Assembly: GCA_963540965.1 (NCBI GenBank) | Contig: CAUTSA010000005.1 | Span: 1 to 56,957, forward strand | Length of the DNA: 56,957 nt | Direction of reading: 5' to 3' | Source of the DNA: Nanosyncoccus sp963540965 | Lineage (GTDB): Bacteria > Patescibacteriota > Saccharimonadia > Saccharimonadales > Saccharimonadaceae | Shown here: one piece after another, positions 26,401-34,830 of the stretch | Layout: each line of letters opens with the position of its first letter | How positions within the stretch are numbered: the stretch's first letter is position 1 | Translations under genes and position numbers: made by a program | The notes under the pieces: generated by a model | Seen by the model: the letters and a program-made list of their open reading frames with translations, nothing else | Told to the model about the DNA's origin: nothing | Database searches by the model: none

Positions 26401-27336
26401 ATGGGCGATGCTGGTGCAATTCCTGAACCCACCCTTCAGGAATCCCCTACTAAGGTCTCAGATAAAGAGCAGCTACTCTGGGAACGTGACCTAATGGGGC
26501 TCTATCTTTCCGCTCATCCTCTAGATAAATACGACCTCTATTTTGAAGAAAATACTCATCCGTTTACAATGGTTACTACAGAAAATGATGGTAAACAAGT
26601 TGTTGTGGGTGGTATTATTACCGGTATTCGTACGATTCTTACAAAATCAAACACCAAAATGGCCTTCGTTAAGATCGAAAGCAAGACTGCTGAAACTGAA
26701 TTTATTGTCTTTCCGTCACTCTACGAGCAGGAAGGGTCAAAATTAGCAATAGATAATATTATTAAAGTTACAGGTCGAGTTAACGCTAGGGATAAAGATG
26801 GCAACGTGACCTCCGACGTAAAAATTATTGCCGATTCCTTTTCTGTAGTTTCAGATGAAAAACTCGAAAATTATCAGTCTACTGGGATTAAAATGGAGGA
26901 CCCAAAGGAAGCTCCCAAGAAAGAATTTAAACGTAAAAAAGCAATCGTCCCAGAGAATATTGCCTCCAGGTTGTCTAGTAACCAAACCACAAAAGAAGGC
27001 AGCTCAAATAATACTGAAAAAGATAAAATCGATTCAGTGAAAAATTCCCAAGAAAAACAAGTCACAGAGGAAGTAATTACTAGAGTTATTACTCCTCCCG
27101 TTGATCCAAGATCTCAAAAACTCTTTGTCCTGATTGAAAATCCTGAAGATACCGAGAAACTGACAAGAATTCGTAAGCTCTGTGATGAAAATCCTGGTTT
27201 TCAGGAAATTATTCTAGTACTTAAAGATAAATCTGGTAAAAAGCCGCTACGTATGCCATTTAGAATTGATGCCTCCAGCGATCTTATTGACCCACTCAAA
27301 GATTTAGTTGGTGATACTGGTGTGGTCTTAAAATAA
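23491..27336 (+). CDS. dnaE: DNA polymerase III alpha subunit
   Basis: 1281 residues. Replicative polymerase. PHP domain at the N-terminus with HLHNHTHYSLLDG and VTDHGTMSS, largely intact metal-binding residues. Polymerase active site: GRGSAAGS and PDIDTDIQDTRRDEV (catalytic aspartates). Helix-hairpin and beta-clamp regions follow; an OB-fold near residues 1030-1130 (VVVGGIITGIRTI). The C-terminal part is extended by a charged linker and a small domain. The start codon has only a weak ribosome-binding site. Single DnaE; no exonuclease subunit is near. Confidence 0.97.
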   Translation: MASEVNTDQKSQEEAYHDFCCELDDPNHQIGPSDFVHLHNHTHYSLLDGLTKVPDLIGYVKEQGMQAVAVTDHGTMSSLIELYKEAKAAEIKPILGLEAYVAARSRLDRDPAYDKVRYHITLLSMNDQGFENLCRLATEAEVNGKYYKPRIDHEIMEKYSEGIICLSGCASSEISVRLKNGDMEGAEKLVDWYSKVYKDRFYLEMQDHGHPDSPTHWDVQDRINRGLQKIAKKTGLPLVVTCDGHYLKHEDQDAHEILLCIGTAANLSDPNRMTLKDFQLHVIPPQEIIDRWSKDYPEAIKNTRKIAERCSTEIQLGRILIPKFPVPDGDSEKSYLDKLVFRGLAFRYGGVTQDEAEKLSIEDCRKLLSEKILERIDYELAVVDKMGYNGYFLIVQDFIMWGKTRRIIYGPGRGSAAGSILAYALRITELDPMKYDLLFERFLNPDRISMPDIDTDIQDTRRDEVIDYCTDKYGKERVANIVTFGKMMAKNAVRDVARVLEVPYAEADRIAKLVPDPIQGHHVKLTDAIVNTPDLKYEYEHNPVAKQVIDYASKLEGTIRSHGVHACGIVIAPDDLVKFLPLEVSAKGPLATQYPSTQVEELGLLKMDFLGLSNLSVINNALRMIRKVYHDDIDLYNVPLDDPLAYQLLQNAETTGVFQLESAGMKRYLKDLKASSFEDIIAMVALYRPGPMQFIDSFIRRKHGEEPITYLHPGLENALKSTYGILIYQEQFMQISKEWCGFTGGQADTLRKAVGKKKVALMNKVKPEFIKGAQEVGGATEEQAETFWNQLLEFANYCFNKSHAACYGLVAYWTAYLKAHYPDAFMAALMTSDMRWTDRLAIEIAECKRMGIKVLGPDINQSYADFGIVGGEKTIRFGLAAIKSMGKALIEDIVIPERDKNGPFKSVCDFASRVDNTKFNKKSWESAIKTGAFDRFASRTDLLFNLEEIQAYGGKVQKDRASGQTDLFGLMGDAGAIPEPTLQESPTKVSDKEQLLWERDLMGLYLSAHPLDKYDLYFEENTHPFTMVTTENDGKQVVVGGIITGIRTILTKSNTKMAFVKIESKTAETEFIVFPSLYEQEGSKLAIDNIIKVTGRVNARDKDGNVTSDVKIIADSFSVVSDEKLENYQSTGIKMEDPKEAPKKEFKRKKAIVPENIASRLSSNQTTKEGSSNNTEKDKIDSVKNSQEKQVTEEVITRVITPPVDPRSQKLFVLIENPEDTEKLTRIRKLCDENPGFQEIILVLKDKSGKKPLRMPFRIDASSDLIDPLKDLVGDTGVVLK

Positions 27337-27411
27337 AATTTCTCAAAAACCTTTAACAAAAATAGTAATTTAGAACTGTTTATGCTAAAATAAAGCAAAA
27401 GAAGGTGGGAA

Positions 27412-29001
27412 GTGGATAAAATAACTAATTTTCTGAATGCAAAAATTTCTGGTCTGGTTACGAGTAAACCAGAGATTCTTGCTGACTACGCACGGGATGC
27501 CAGTATTTTAGAGATAACACCAAAGCTTCTTTGTGTTCCTCATACGGTAGAAGATATACAATACCTTGTTCGTTTTGCTAATGAATTAGCAAAAAAAGGG
27601 TATCAATTACCAGTAGTCGTTCGTGGTTCTGGGTTAGACCAAAGCGGGGCCGACCTAACCGAGGGTATGATTATCTCAACCGAAAAACTAAATCAAATTC
27701 AAGAAATTGACGATCGAGCTCGCTTGGTCCGGGTGCAGGCTGGGGTAACGTTAGGTCAATTAAATTCAGCCTTAGCGCTTTTTGGTCTGCGTCTGCCAAT
27801 CGAGGCGGATCCGCGCGAGACTATTGGCGGCCTAGTTTCAAATTTTTATACAGATAAAATTGCAAAAAAATATGGCAGCATCTATTACTATGTTGATCGC
27901 ATTGAGGCTGTCTTATCTAATGGTGATCTCTTTCAGTCTCAAACTCTCACCCCTCGCGGACTCAAATATGTTAAATCCAAGAAAGATTTTGTCTCCAACC
28001 TTTACAGGAGAGTCGAAACGATTCGACAGGAAAATAAAGAGCAACTGGAGGAACTAAAAAGACATAATCACGCTCGCACTGGCTATCATATGGTCACGGA
28101 GGTGCAATCCACTCCGCATGAATTTGATCTGGCGCCTCTCTTTTTTGGCGCTCAGGGTAGCCTCGGTATTATTACTGAATTGATCATCAAGGTCATCCCA
28201 CTTTCGCGACCCACCAAACAGGCTCTGTTTGGTTTTCAGGATTTAAAAGCAGCCGTTGATTTTATGTCAGAACTAAAAAAACTTCAACCTCTTCGTATCG
28301 ATTTTTATGACCAACGTCTAATTAATCTAGATCAAACTCATGCTCAAGAAGCAAATCTAAATCTCGGTGAAGCTAAGTATTTAATTTGTACAGAATTTGA
28401 TGATCATTATTTTAAAAATCAAAGCAATCTTAAAAGACTGAAAAAACTTTCTTACAAGAAAGATCTAGCTATTATCGATCAACCAGAAATTGCAAATATC
28501 ATAGCTAAAATTCATAAAAACTTAGTCGCGTATCGCAATGATAGTTCGGTGGTTGAGCGAGTTATTGTGGTTGACCGTACTTATATTCCAGAGGTGGAAT
28601 TTTCTTCTTTCGTTGACAGCCTGAAAACGCTAGAAAAAATCTTTGATCAGGAGTTGCCGCTCTTTGGCTCTTTCATGACTAACCTCTACTCAATACGTCC
28701 CAGCTTTGATTTGTCACAGTTAAACGATCGCAAGCAATTGCTACGATTCTTGCAGCAATTTGGGAAGCTGGTCACCGATTCAAACGGCAGCCTCTGTGGT
28801 GGCTCGGCCGAAGGTCAGGTTCAAGCATTAATGGTTAATCAAAATATTTCGGCCCGTACGCTCAATCTCTATCATCAAATAAAGACACTTTTTGATCCAA
28901 ACAACATTTTGAATCCTAAGATCAAGCAGGGCGCCAGTTTGGCTAATTTAGCACGTTTTATGCGTACTTCTGCACAGATCGGCCTAATTCGTCAGGATTA
29001 A
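27412..29001 (+). CDS. FAD-binding oxidase (GlcD-like)
   Basis: 529 residues, GTG start preceded by GAAGGTGGGAAG. N-terminal FAD_binding_4 (PCMH) domain: VPHTVEDIQYLVRFANE, VVVRGSGLDQSGADLTEGM, and the IEADPRETIGGLVS segment. The C-terminal FAD-linked oxidase domain ends with the typical LFDPNNILNPK. Members of this family oxidise alpha-hydroxy acids such as lactate or glycolate. No iron-sulfur domain is attached and no partner subunit is adjacent, so the substrate and electron acceptor are unknown. Confidence 0.88.
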   Translation: MDKITNFLNAKISGLVTSKPEILADYARDASILEITPKLLCVPHTVEDIQYLVRFANELAKKGYQLPVVVRGSGLDQSGADLTEGMIISTEKLNQIQEIDDRARLVRVQAGVTLGQLNSALALFGLRLPIEADPRETIGGLVSNFYTDKIAKKYGSIYYYVDRIEAVLSNGDLFQSQTLTPRGLKYVKSKKDFVSNLYRRVETIRQENKEQLEELKRHNHARTGYHMVTEVQSTPHEFDLAPLFFGAQGSLGIITELIIKVIPLSRPTKQALFGFQDLKAAVDFMSELKKLQPLRIDFYDQRLINLDQTHAQEANLNLGEAKYLICTEFDDHYFKNQSNLKRLKKLSYKKDLAIIDQPEIANIIAKIHKNLVAYRNDSSVVERVIVVDRTYIPEVEFSSFVDSLKTLEKIFDQELPLFGSFMTNLYSIRPSFDLSQLNDRKQLLRFLQQFGKLVTDSNGSLCGGSAEGQVQALMVNQNISARTLNLYHQIKTLFDPNNILNPKIKQGASLANLARFMRTSAQIGLIRQD

Positions 29002-29057
29002 TTTTATAAGCCCAACCAATCGATTATTATCTGTTATCTAAAAATAGCTCAGCATGC

Positions 29058-29063
29058 TATAAT
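29058..29063 (+). promoter_or_regulatory. Promoter for a predicted leaderless tig mRNA
   Basis: TGC-TATAAT (extended -10) ends exactly 6 nt before the ATG at 29070; no Shine-Dalgarno. Confidence 0.62.
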
Positions 29064-29069
29064 CATCTT

Positions 29070-30377
29070 ATGAAAGTTACAACAAAGAATTTATCCGAAA
29101 CCAAGGTCGAGGTTACTGTTACTCTTGATCAGAATGACCTTAAGGTCGCCGAGGAGCAGGCTGTCTTACGTCTGTCCAAAGAAATCCGCGTTCAGGGTTT
29201 TCGTCCAGGCAAGGTTCCTGCCGAAATCGCTAAGAAAAATATTAATCCAAACGATCTCGCCAGCACTACTGCTGACATTGCTGTTAGGCGTACTGTGCCT
29301 AAAGCCTTTGACGAGGCTAAGAATATTCCTCTCGTTATTCCAAATGTCGATATTGTCAAATTTGTCCCTGGTGAAATTCTTGAATACAAGGCAGTTGCCG
29401 AAATCGTACCAGAAATTAAGCTTGGTGATTATAAAAATCTTAAAGTTAAACGCGAAGAATTTAAGGCCAAGAAAGAAGATATCGACGATGTCGTGGCTCG
29501 AGTAAGAAGTGCTTATGCAGAAAAACAGGTAGTAAAACGCGCAGCCAAAATGGATGACGAAGTTGTTATTGATTTTGAAGGTAGCTTAAATGGTGAGAAA
29601 TTTGAAGGTGGCGCAGCCAAAGACTTTAAGCTTAGACTCGGTTCTCATCAATTCATCCCAGGCTTTGAGGAAGGTATTGTTGGTCACAATGCTGGCGATC
29701 GCTTCGATCTTGAACTTACTTTTCCTAAAGACTATCACGCTGAAAAACTTGCTGGTCAAAAAACCGTCTTCAATGTTCTTTTAAAGCAAGTTAATGAATT
29801 TATCCTACCTGAACTAAATGATGAATTTGCTCAAAAATGTGGCCCATTCAAAACTATGGACGACCTAAGGAGTGATATTGAAAATAATTTAACAGAGCAA
29901 AATAAGGTCAAATCCGATGAGAAATTTAAGGATGATCTAGTTAGCGAGCTTGTGAAGAAGAGCAAAATTGCCGCTCCAGAAGTTCTGATTGAAGACCAGA
30001 TTCGCTTTATTAAGCAAGATATCGAAGCTAATGCAAAGGCTCAGGGTTTATCCTTTGAGGACTATCTCACTCAGACCGGCCAAACCGAAGAGGACTGGAA
30101 GAAACAGATTAAAGAACTTGCTGAAGCTCGCGTTAAGGCCTCTCTTGCTCTCCAAATGGTAGCACGTGAAGAAAAAATCGATATTGAGGACGAAATCGTC
30201 GATGCTAAAATCAATGAGCTTCGTGAAGTCTACAAAAAATCCAAGGAGGCATTAAATAATCTTAAGGATAATAATGTTCGCCAGGATATCAAGAACCGTA
30301 TGGTTATCGAGAAAACTTTGAACTTCCTAGTCGAACTCAATTCTAAAGCTGAGAAAACAGATAAAAAGTCTAAATAA
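29070..30377 (+). CDS. tig: Trigger factor chaperone
   Basis: 435 residues. Ribosome-binding domain with the signature FRPGKVP, central FKBP-type peptidyl-prolyl isomerase domain (about 160-245; VIDFEGSLNGEKFEGG and FIPGFEEGI), and the long helical C-terminal domain. It chaperones nascent chains at the ribosome exit tunnel. Apparently leaderless. Confidence 0.95.
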   Translation: MKVTTKNLSETKVEVTVTLDQNDLKVAEEQAVLRLSKEIRVQGFRPGKVPAEIAKKNINPNDLASTTADIAVRRTVPKAFDEAKNIPLVIPNVDIVKFVPGEILEYKAVAEIVPEIKLGDYKNLKVKREEFKAKKEDIDDVVARVRSAYAEKQVVKRAAKMDDEVVIDFEGSLNGEKFEGGAAKDFKLRLGSHQFIPGFEEGIVGHNAGDRFDLELTFPKDYHAEKLAGQKTVFNVLLKQVNEFILPELNDEFAQKCGPFKTMDDLRSDIENNLTEQNKVKSDEKFKDDLVSELVKKSKIAAPEVLIEDQIRFIKQDIEANAKAQGLSFEDYLTQTGQTEEDWKKQIKELAEARVKASLALQMVAREEKIDIEDEIVDAKINELREVYKKSKEALNNLKDNNVRQDIKNRMVIEKTLNFLVELNSKAEKTDKKSK

Positions 30378-30397
30378 GACCACCAAATTTTAGATAG

Positions 30398-30427
30398 AAA
30401 TTAGGACACATCGTGTCCTAATTTTTT
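30398..30427 (+). terminator. Rho-independent terminator after tig
   Basis: AATTAGGACAC pairs with GTGTCCTAATT, loop ATC, then T-run. Confidence 0.9.
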
Positions 30428-30484
30428 AAACCTAAATACTTGTACTATAATGTAATGGAATAAGAAAATAAAAGGGGGTTACTT

Positions 30485-31456
30485 ATGGTACATTCAAAAC
30501 ATGAAAGTATAAAGGATATGATCTATGCAGGAATTATTGGGCATGCCGTCGGGGATGCTTTAGGAGTTCCTGTCGAATCATTAAGTCGCTTACAGCTAGC
30601 GAGCCGTCCGATTCGTGACATGATGGGCTTTGGAGTCTATCAGCTTCCAGCTGGTACTTGGTCTGACGATACCTCAATGGAAATTGCACTAATGGATTCA
30701 TTAATCAGGCAGAAACGCTTTGATCTAGATGATATCATGCACAATTTCTATAAATGGTTTCATGATGCCGATTTTACTGCTACTGGTCAAAACTTCGGGA
30801 TAGGACCTATTTGTGAAAAAGCAATCCTAAACTACATGGATGGGCTTAGCCCACTCGAATGTGGAGTCAAAGACGCCAAAAGTGTTGGAAATGGCTCACT
30901 TATGCGTATTCTACCAGTCGCTTATGTCTGTTATTACAATCAGATTGCTGGAAAAAAGCGCCGTCAGCTAGTCCATGATCTTTCAGCTATCACTCACGCC
31001 AACGAGCTCTGTATCTTGGGTTGTCTAATCTATGTAAATTTTGTCTGCCATCTCCTTGACGGAGATAATCTTCTTGAGGCCTATCAAAAAACCCAATTAG
31101 ATGACTATTCAGACTTTGAAGAAGATACTCGTATATCTTACTATCGTATTTTGGAAGAAAATATTGGTAGTTATGCGCGTCAGACGATTATTTCTACAGA
31201 CAATATCTTGAATACCTTAGAAGCTGCATTTTGGTGTCTCTTTAATACGGATAATTATCGTGATGCAGTGATTACAGCAGTCAACCTTGGGGATGACACA
31301 GATACGGTTGGTGCAGTTACTGGTTCTATGGCGGGCATTCTATATGGCTTTAACGAGATTCCCGGTCTCTGGGTTGAAGCACTGCAACGCTCTGAGTATC
31401 TACTAGATCTCTGTGAACGCTTCGCTCTAGCCGACATAGATACCTCGAATATCTAA
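30485..31456 (+). CDS. ADP-ribosylglycohydrolase (DraG/ARH family)
   Basis: 323 residues. The DraG/ARH dinuclear-magnesium motifs are intact: GHAVGDALGVPVE (about 19-31), GTWSDDTSMEIAL (SDDT ligands, about 57-69) and LGDDTDTVGAVTGSMAG near residue 270. It should remove ADP-ribose from a protein or nucleic-acid target in the cytoplasm. AAAAGGGGGT upstream provides the ribosome-binding site, and the same 10-mer precedes the paralogue at 47051-48019. No ADP-ribosyltransferase gene lies nearby. Confidence 0.9.
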   Translation: MVHSKHESIKDMIYAGIIGHAVGDALGVPVESLSRLQLASRPIRDMMGFGVYQLPAGTWSDDTSMEIALMDSLIRQKRFDLDDIMHNFYKWFHDADFTATGQNFGIGPICEKAILNYMDGLSPLECGVKDAKSVGNGSLMRILPVAYVCYYNQIAGKKRRQLVHDLSAITHANELCILGCLIYVNFVCHLLDGDNLLEAYQKTQLDDYSDFEEDTRISYYRILEENIGSYARQTIISTDNILNTLEAAFWCLFNTDNYRDAVITAVNLGDDTDTVGAVTGSMAGILYGFNEIPGLWVEALQRSEYLLDLCERFALADIDTSNI

Positions 31457-31479
31457 AAGCGACAAAACTCACTCATGTT

Positions 31480-31506
31480 ATAGGCCAAATATTTGGCCTA
31501 TTTTTC
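31480..31506 (+). terminator. Rho-independent terminator
   Basis: TAGGCCAAATATTTGGCCTA palindrome followed by T-run. Confidence 0.85.
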
Positions 31507-31525
31507 AACTCTTAAAGAGTAAAAC

Positions 31526-31554
31526 TTGATAAAAACCGTAAAATATTGTAAAAT
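31526..31554 (+). promoter_or_regulatory. Promoter for a predicted leaderless mRNA
   Basis: TTGATA, 17-nt spacer, TAAAAT ending exactly 6 nt before the ATG at 31561; no Shine-Dalgarno. Confidence 0.68.
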
Positions 31555-31560
31555 ATACAC

Positions 31561-31920
31561 ATGTCACAATCGAAGTTTCTCATCTATCTAAAACAACTTT
31601 ATAAAGAAAAGCGCGAGCTCACTATCCTAGAAGCTACCTATCTTATTATTGCCGTTATCTCATTTTTGGTCGCTGCCGTCATTGCCTTACTAAATCAATC
31701 TCTTGGCGTCGCACTTCTTATTATTCCATTTGTCTCCTTTTTAGCTTTATCTGCCAATATGATTGTTTGGGCACTTGTCCGTATGTTCCTAGACGAATCT
31801 ACTAAAAATGATCATAAAAAATCAGAAGTCTCCAAAGGTGAAGACGAAAAAATAGTAGAACCTGTTAAAAATAAACGTTCCAAGGCAACATCAAAAAAAA
31901 TAGTTAATCTAATAAAATAA
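31561..31920 (+). CDS. Small two-helix membrane protein
   Basis: 119 residues. Two hydrophobic helices at about 25-75 (ATYLIIAVISFLVAAVIALL and the following LLIIPFVSFLALSANMIVWAL) and a charged, Lys-rich C-terminal tail. No family recognised. Followed by a terminator (about 31978-32002), so it is a single-gene unit between the ADP-ribosylglycohydrolase and the repeat protein. Confidence 0.7.
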   Translation: MSQSKFLIYLKQLYKEKRELTILEATYLIIAVISFLVAAVIALLNQSLGVALLIIPFVSFLALSANMIVWALVRMFLDESTKNDHKKSEVSKGEDEKIVEPVKNKRSKATSKKIVNLIK

Positions 31921-31977
31921 ATTTAGCTAAAGAATATATAAGAATTTCTCAAATATTTGTTAATTCCACAATTTACA

Positions 31978-32002
31978 AAAAATAGAGCAACGCTCTATTT
32001 TT
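31978..32002 (+). terminator. Rho-independent terminator
   Basis: AAATAGAGC, AAC loop, GCTCTATTT, then T-run. Confidence 0.85.
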
Positions 32003-32061
32003 TATTTCATGCTACAATAACCATATACACTATAGATTGTAAAATTGTAAAGAGGGATTCC

Positions 32062-34614
32062 ATGCCAAGCCTATCGCCAAATCAACTTAATTCTGCATCA
32101 AATGTAGATAACCAGCAAAACGAAATTCTATCAGAAAAACAATCTCTCACTCGCCTCCAAAACGAAATCGGCTCCAAGGTTCTCTCTCTTGTTAACTTCG
32201 AATCTAAACATAAAGACATTGTCGAATCCTCTTTCAATAAAGCCCGCAATAAAAAAGAAAAACTCCCAGGCAAAAATAACGAACGTAGAAACTTCGCCTA
32301 TCTCTCTCGTCTAGATCGCATCATCGAAAAACATGGCGATAAAGCTGAACAAAAAATCTGGGCAGCCTCTGCCGAAAATCTCGTCATGGACTATGAAGAC
32401 ATTCCAGACTCCTATTGGAAGCAACAAGAACAAATTCTAAGAGACAATGGCCAAGGCAGGGAATTAAGTGAATATGAAAAGGAAATCCTCGCTGAAGATC
32501 TCATTGATAAACAGCGCCAATCTATCACTTCTTGGGCTAACTATCTAGGAGACAAAAACTGCCCCTATCCTACTTGGTTTAAAGTTTATGCTTTTGATGG
32601 TATCTCTAAGATGAGCAATGCTCTTAATCTTGATGATGCAGACTACAACAGACGCGATAATACTACAGCCCTTAGTTTCCCAAAATTGAACGCCGAGATC
32701 CTCGCTAAAGTCTATCGTCAAATTAATGATTTCTATGGCGTAGATAAAGAGAATTGGCTAGCACAGCATTCAGATGATGACAAACTAGTCTCTCTTGTTA
32801 AATCCGCCAACTTCCCTAAACTCTACGCTAAAGAACTGGTCGATACTAAAGTTATTCTCAAAACCCCAGAACGCACCGAAGATGTCCATGGTGATTGGTT
32901 TGAATATAAACTAGGAGACGAAGAAGAAATTGCCAGCCTCGCCGAAGGTACCAAATGGTGCGTCGTGGATCCTAATGTTGCACACAATTATCTTGAATAC
33001 GGCAATTGTGGACACTCCAGGTATAAAAAAATAGATAGGGCCTCTAATTCTAAAGCCAAATTCATCATCTTTAGATTAGAAGACCCAAACTCTCCTGGAG
33101 TTTTCGCTTCCAACGGTTCTGCCTCTATTCGCCTCGGCCCAGATGGCAAGGTTGCTGAAATATCAGGACTAAACGAAGGGCAAGCTGTTGAAGATGCTCT
33201 TGTTCCCATTGTTAAAGAAAAAGCATTATCTCTACCAGGCGGCGAAAAGTATCTACAGAAGTTTGATGACAAGCAAGCTCTGATCCGCTTAGATAAAAAG
33301 ATGGAGAAAGGCGAAGATCTAACCAAAGAAGAGCTCAGCTTCCTCTATGAACTAGATCGCCCAATTGCCACCCTAGACACCTATAATGAAGAAGATCCTA
33401 GAATCCCAGAATTAAAAGAAAAGTATGGCATAGAATATGCCTTAGAAAAAGGAATAGATATTAACAAGCTAGTTTCAAGCCTAGACCCAGTCGATATCGC
33501 CCATAGTCTAGATACTCTTCTAGGACATGGCGCAGATATTAATGTTAACGAATTAGCTTCAAACCTAGGTTCTGACGATATCTTAGATAACCTAGGTACT
33601 CTCCTCAGAAATGGCGCAGATATTAATGTGAACGAATTAGTTTCAAGTCTAGACCCCTACTATATTGTCAATCATCTAGACACTCTCCTTGAGAATGGCG
33701 CAGATATTGATATTTATGAATTGGCTTTGAGTCTAGATACAGGCGATTTTTTAGAAAATCTAGGCACTTTCCTAGAACACGGTGCCGATATAAATCATAT
33801 TGTGAACAATATGAGTTCCAAAAATATCGCCGATAATCTAGACACTTTACTTAATCGTGGTGCAGATATTGATGTCAATAAATTAGTTTTAAGTCTACAT
33901 CCCAACACTATCATCTATCGCCTAGGCACTCTCCTTGAGAATGGTGCAGACATTGATGTTATATTAAGCAATCTGAAGCCAAACCAGATAGCCAATGATC
34001 TAGACACTCTCATAAAATATGGCGCAAATATTGATATTAATGAATTAGTTTCAAGTCTAGACGCAGACATGATCTTAGAAAATCTAGACACTCTCCTCAA
34101 ACACGGTACGGATGTTAATAATATTGTAAGTAATATAAACTCAAGCGATATTGCCTATGATTTAGATACTCTCCTCAAGTATGGTGCAGATATTGATATT
34201 AACGAATTAGTTTCGGAACTACGAGCCTTCGATATTGCCTATAATCTAGACTCTCTTCTCCAGCACGGTGCGGATATTGATATCAACGAATTAGTTTCAA
34301 GCCTAAATTCAGACGATATCGCCTACCATCTAAACACTCTTCTCAGGAATGGAGCAGATATTGATGCTATATTAAGCGATCTGAACCCAAACCAGATAGT
34401 CCATAATCTAGACACCCTCTTAAAGCATGGCGCAGAAATTGATATTGATGAATTAGTTTTGAACTTAGATGTAGACGATCTCGCCTATAGTCTAGATACT
34501 CTCCTTAAACATGGTGCGGATATTAATCTCATAACCAGAAATTTGAATGAAAAAGACATAAAAAATAACATTGATCTCCTTCGAAAATACGGCGCAAATC
34601 TCGATGATTATTAA
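32062..34614 (+). CDS. Large tandem-repeat (ankyrin-like) protein with unknown N-terminal domain
   Basis: 850 residues from the ATG at 32062, preceded by AGAGGG; an upstream in-frame extension to 31957 overlaps the terminator and is rejected. Residues 1-445 form an unrecognised domain with a WCVVDP motif, a YLEYGNCGHS segment and a beta-rich stretch ending GPDGKVAEISGLNEGQ, weakly reminiscent of phage-type 'WC' proteins. From about residue 450 there are 26/28-residue repeats with a LDTLLxHGADI core. Paralogue of the truncated gene at 1-1077. No signal peptide. Probably a cytoplasmic or exported binding scaffold; function unknown. Confidence 0.75.
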   Translation: MPSLSPNQLNSASNVDNQQNEILSEKQSLTRLQNEIGSKVLSLVNFESKHKDIVESSFNKARNKKEKLPGKNNERRNFAYLSRLDRIIEKHGDKAEQKIWAASAENLVMDYEDIPDSYWKQQEQILRDNGQGRELSEYEKEILAEDLIDKQRQSITSWANYLGDKNCPYPTWFKVYAFDGISKMSNALNLDDADYNRRDNTTALSFPKLNAEILAKVYRQINDFYGVDKENWLAQHSDDDKLVSLVKSANFPKLYAKELVDTKVILKTPERTEDVHGDWFEYKLGDEEEIASLAEGTKWCVVDPNVAHNYLEYGNCGHSRYKKIDRASNSKAKFIIFRLEDPNSPGVFASNGSASIRLGPDGKVAEISGLNEGQAVEDALVPIVKEKALSLPGGEKYLQKFDDKQALIRLDKKMEKGEDLTKEELSFLYELDRPIATLDTYNEEDPRIPELKEKYGIEYALEKGIDINKLVSSLDPVDIAHSLDTLLGHGADINVNELASNLGSDDILDNLGTLLRNGADINVNELVSSLDPYYIVNHLDTLLENGADIDIYELALSLDTGDFLENLGTFLEHGADINHIVNNMSSKNIADNLDTLLNRGADIDVNKLVLSLHPNTIIYRLGTLLENGADIDVILSNLKPNQIANDLDTLIKYGANIDINELVSSLDADMILENLDTLLKHGTDVNNIVSNINSSDIAYDLDTLLKYGADIDINELVSELRAFDIAYNLDSLLQHGADIDINELVSSLNSDDIAYHLNTLLRNGADIDAILSDLNPNQIVHNLDTLLKHGAEIDIDELVLNLDVDDLAYSLDTLLKHGADINLITRNLNEKDIKNNIDLLRKYGANLDDY

Positions 34615-34690
34615 GAAAAAAATTAAAACTCCATTTTTGACATATTTATTAATCATACAGATTATGTAAATCCTAACGAAAAACTAGAAA

Positions 34691-34719
34691 TTGACGAAAT
34701 TCCAGGCAAGTAGTATAAT
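34691..34719 (+). promoter_or_regulatory. rpsL-rpsG promoter
   Basis: TTGACG, 17-nt spacer, TATAAT. The leader to rpsL is about 105 nt. Confidence 0.8.
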
Positions 34720-34753
34720 ATTGCAAGAGTTTCAAGCGGAATCCCATTGCTGT

Positions 34754-34799
34754 AAAGGAGGACGCTACGAAGTTGAGAGACTTCAAACCGAAAAGGTAA
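34754..34799 (+). promoter_or_regulatory. rpsL leader: strong ribosome-binding site, short TTG ORF and hairpin
   Basis: The leader has AAAGGAGG (34754-34761) followed 11 nt later by TTG, opening an 8-codon ORF (34773-34799) ending in TAA; it overlaps a GAAGT/ACTTC hairpin (34769-34784) with loop TGAGAG. A translated leader peptide or protein-binding site is possible, not shown. Confidence 0.4.
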
Positions 34800-34830
34800 A
34801 CTATAAATCGATTTAATATAAGAGGATAAA

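Noticed and set aside
31957..32061. N-terminal extension of the repeat protein
   Set aside because: It overlaps the terminator of the preceding gene and lacks a ribosome-binding site; 32062 follows AGAGGG.
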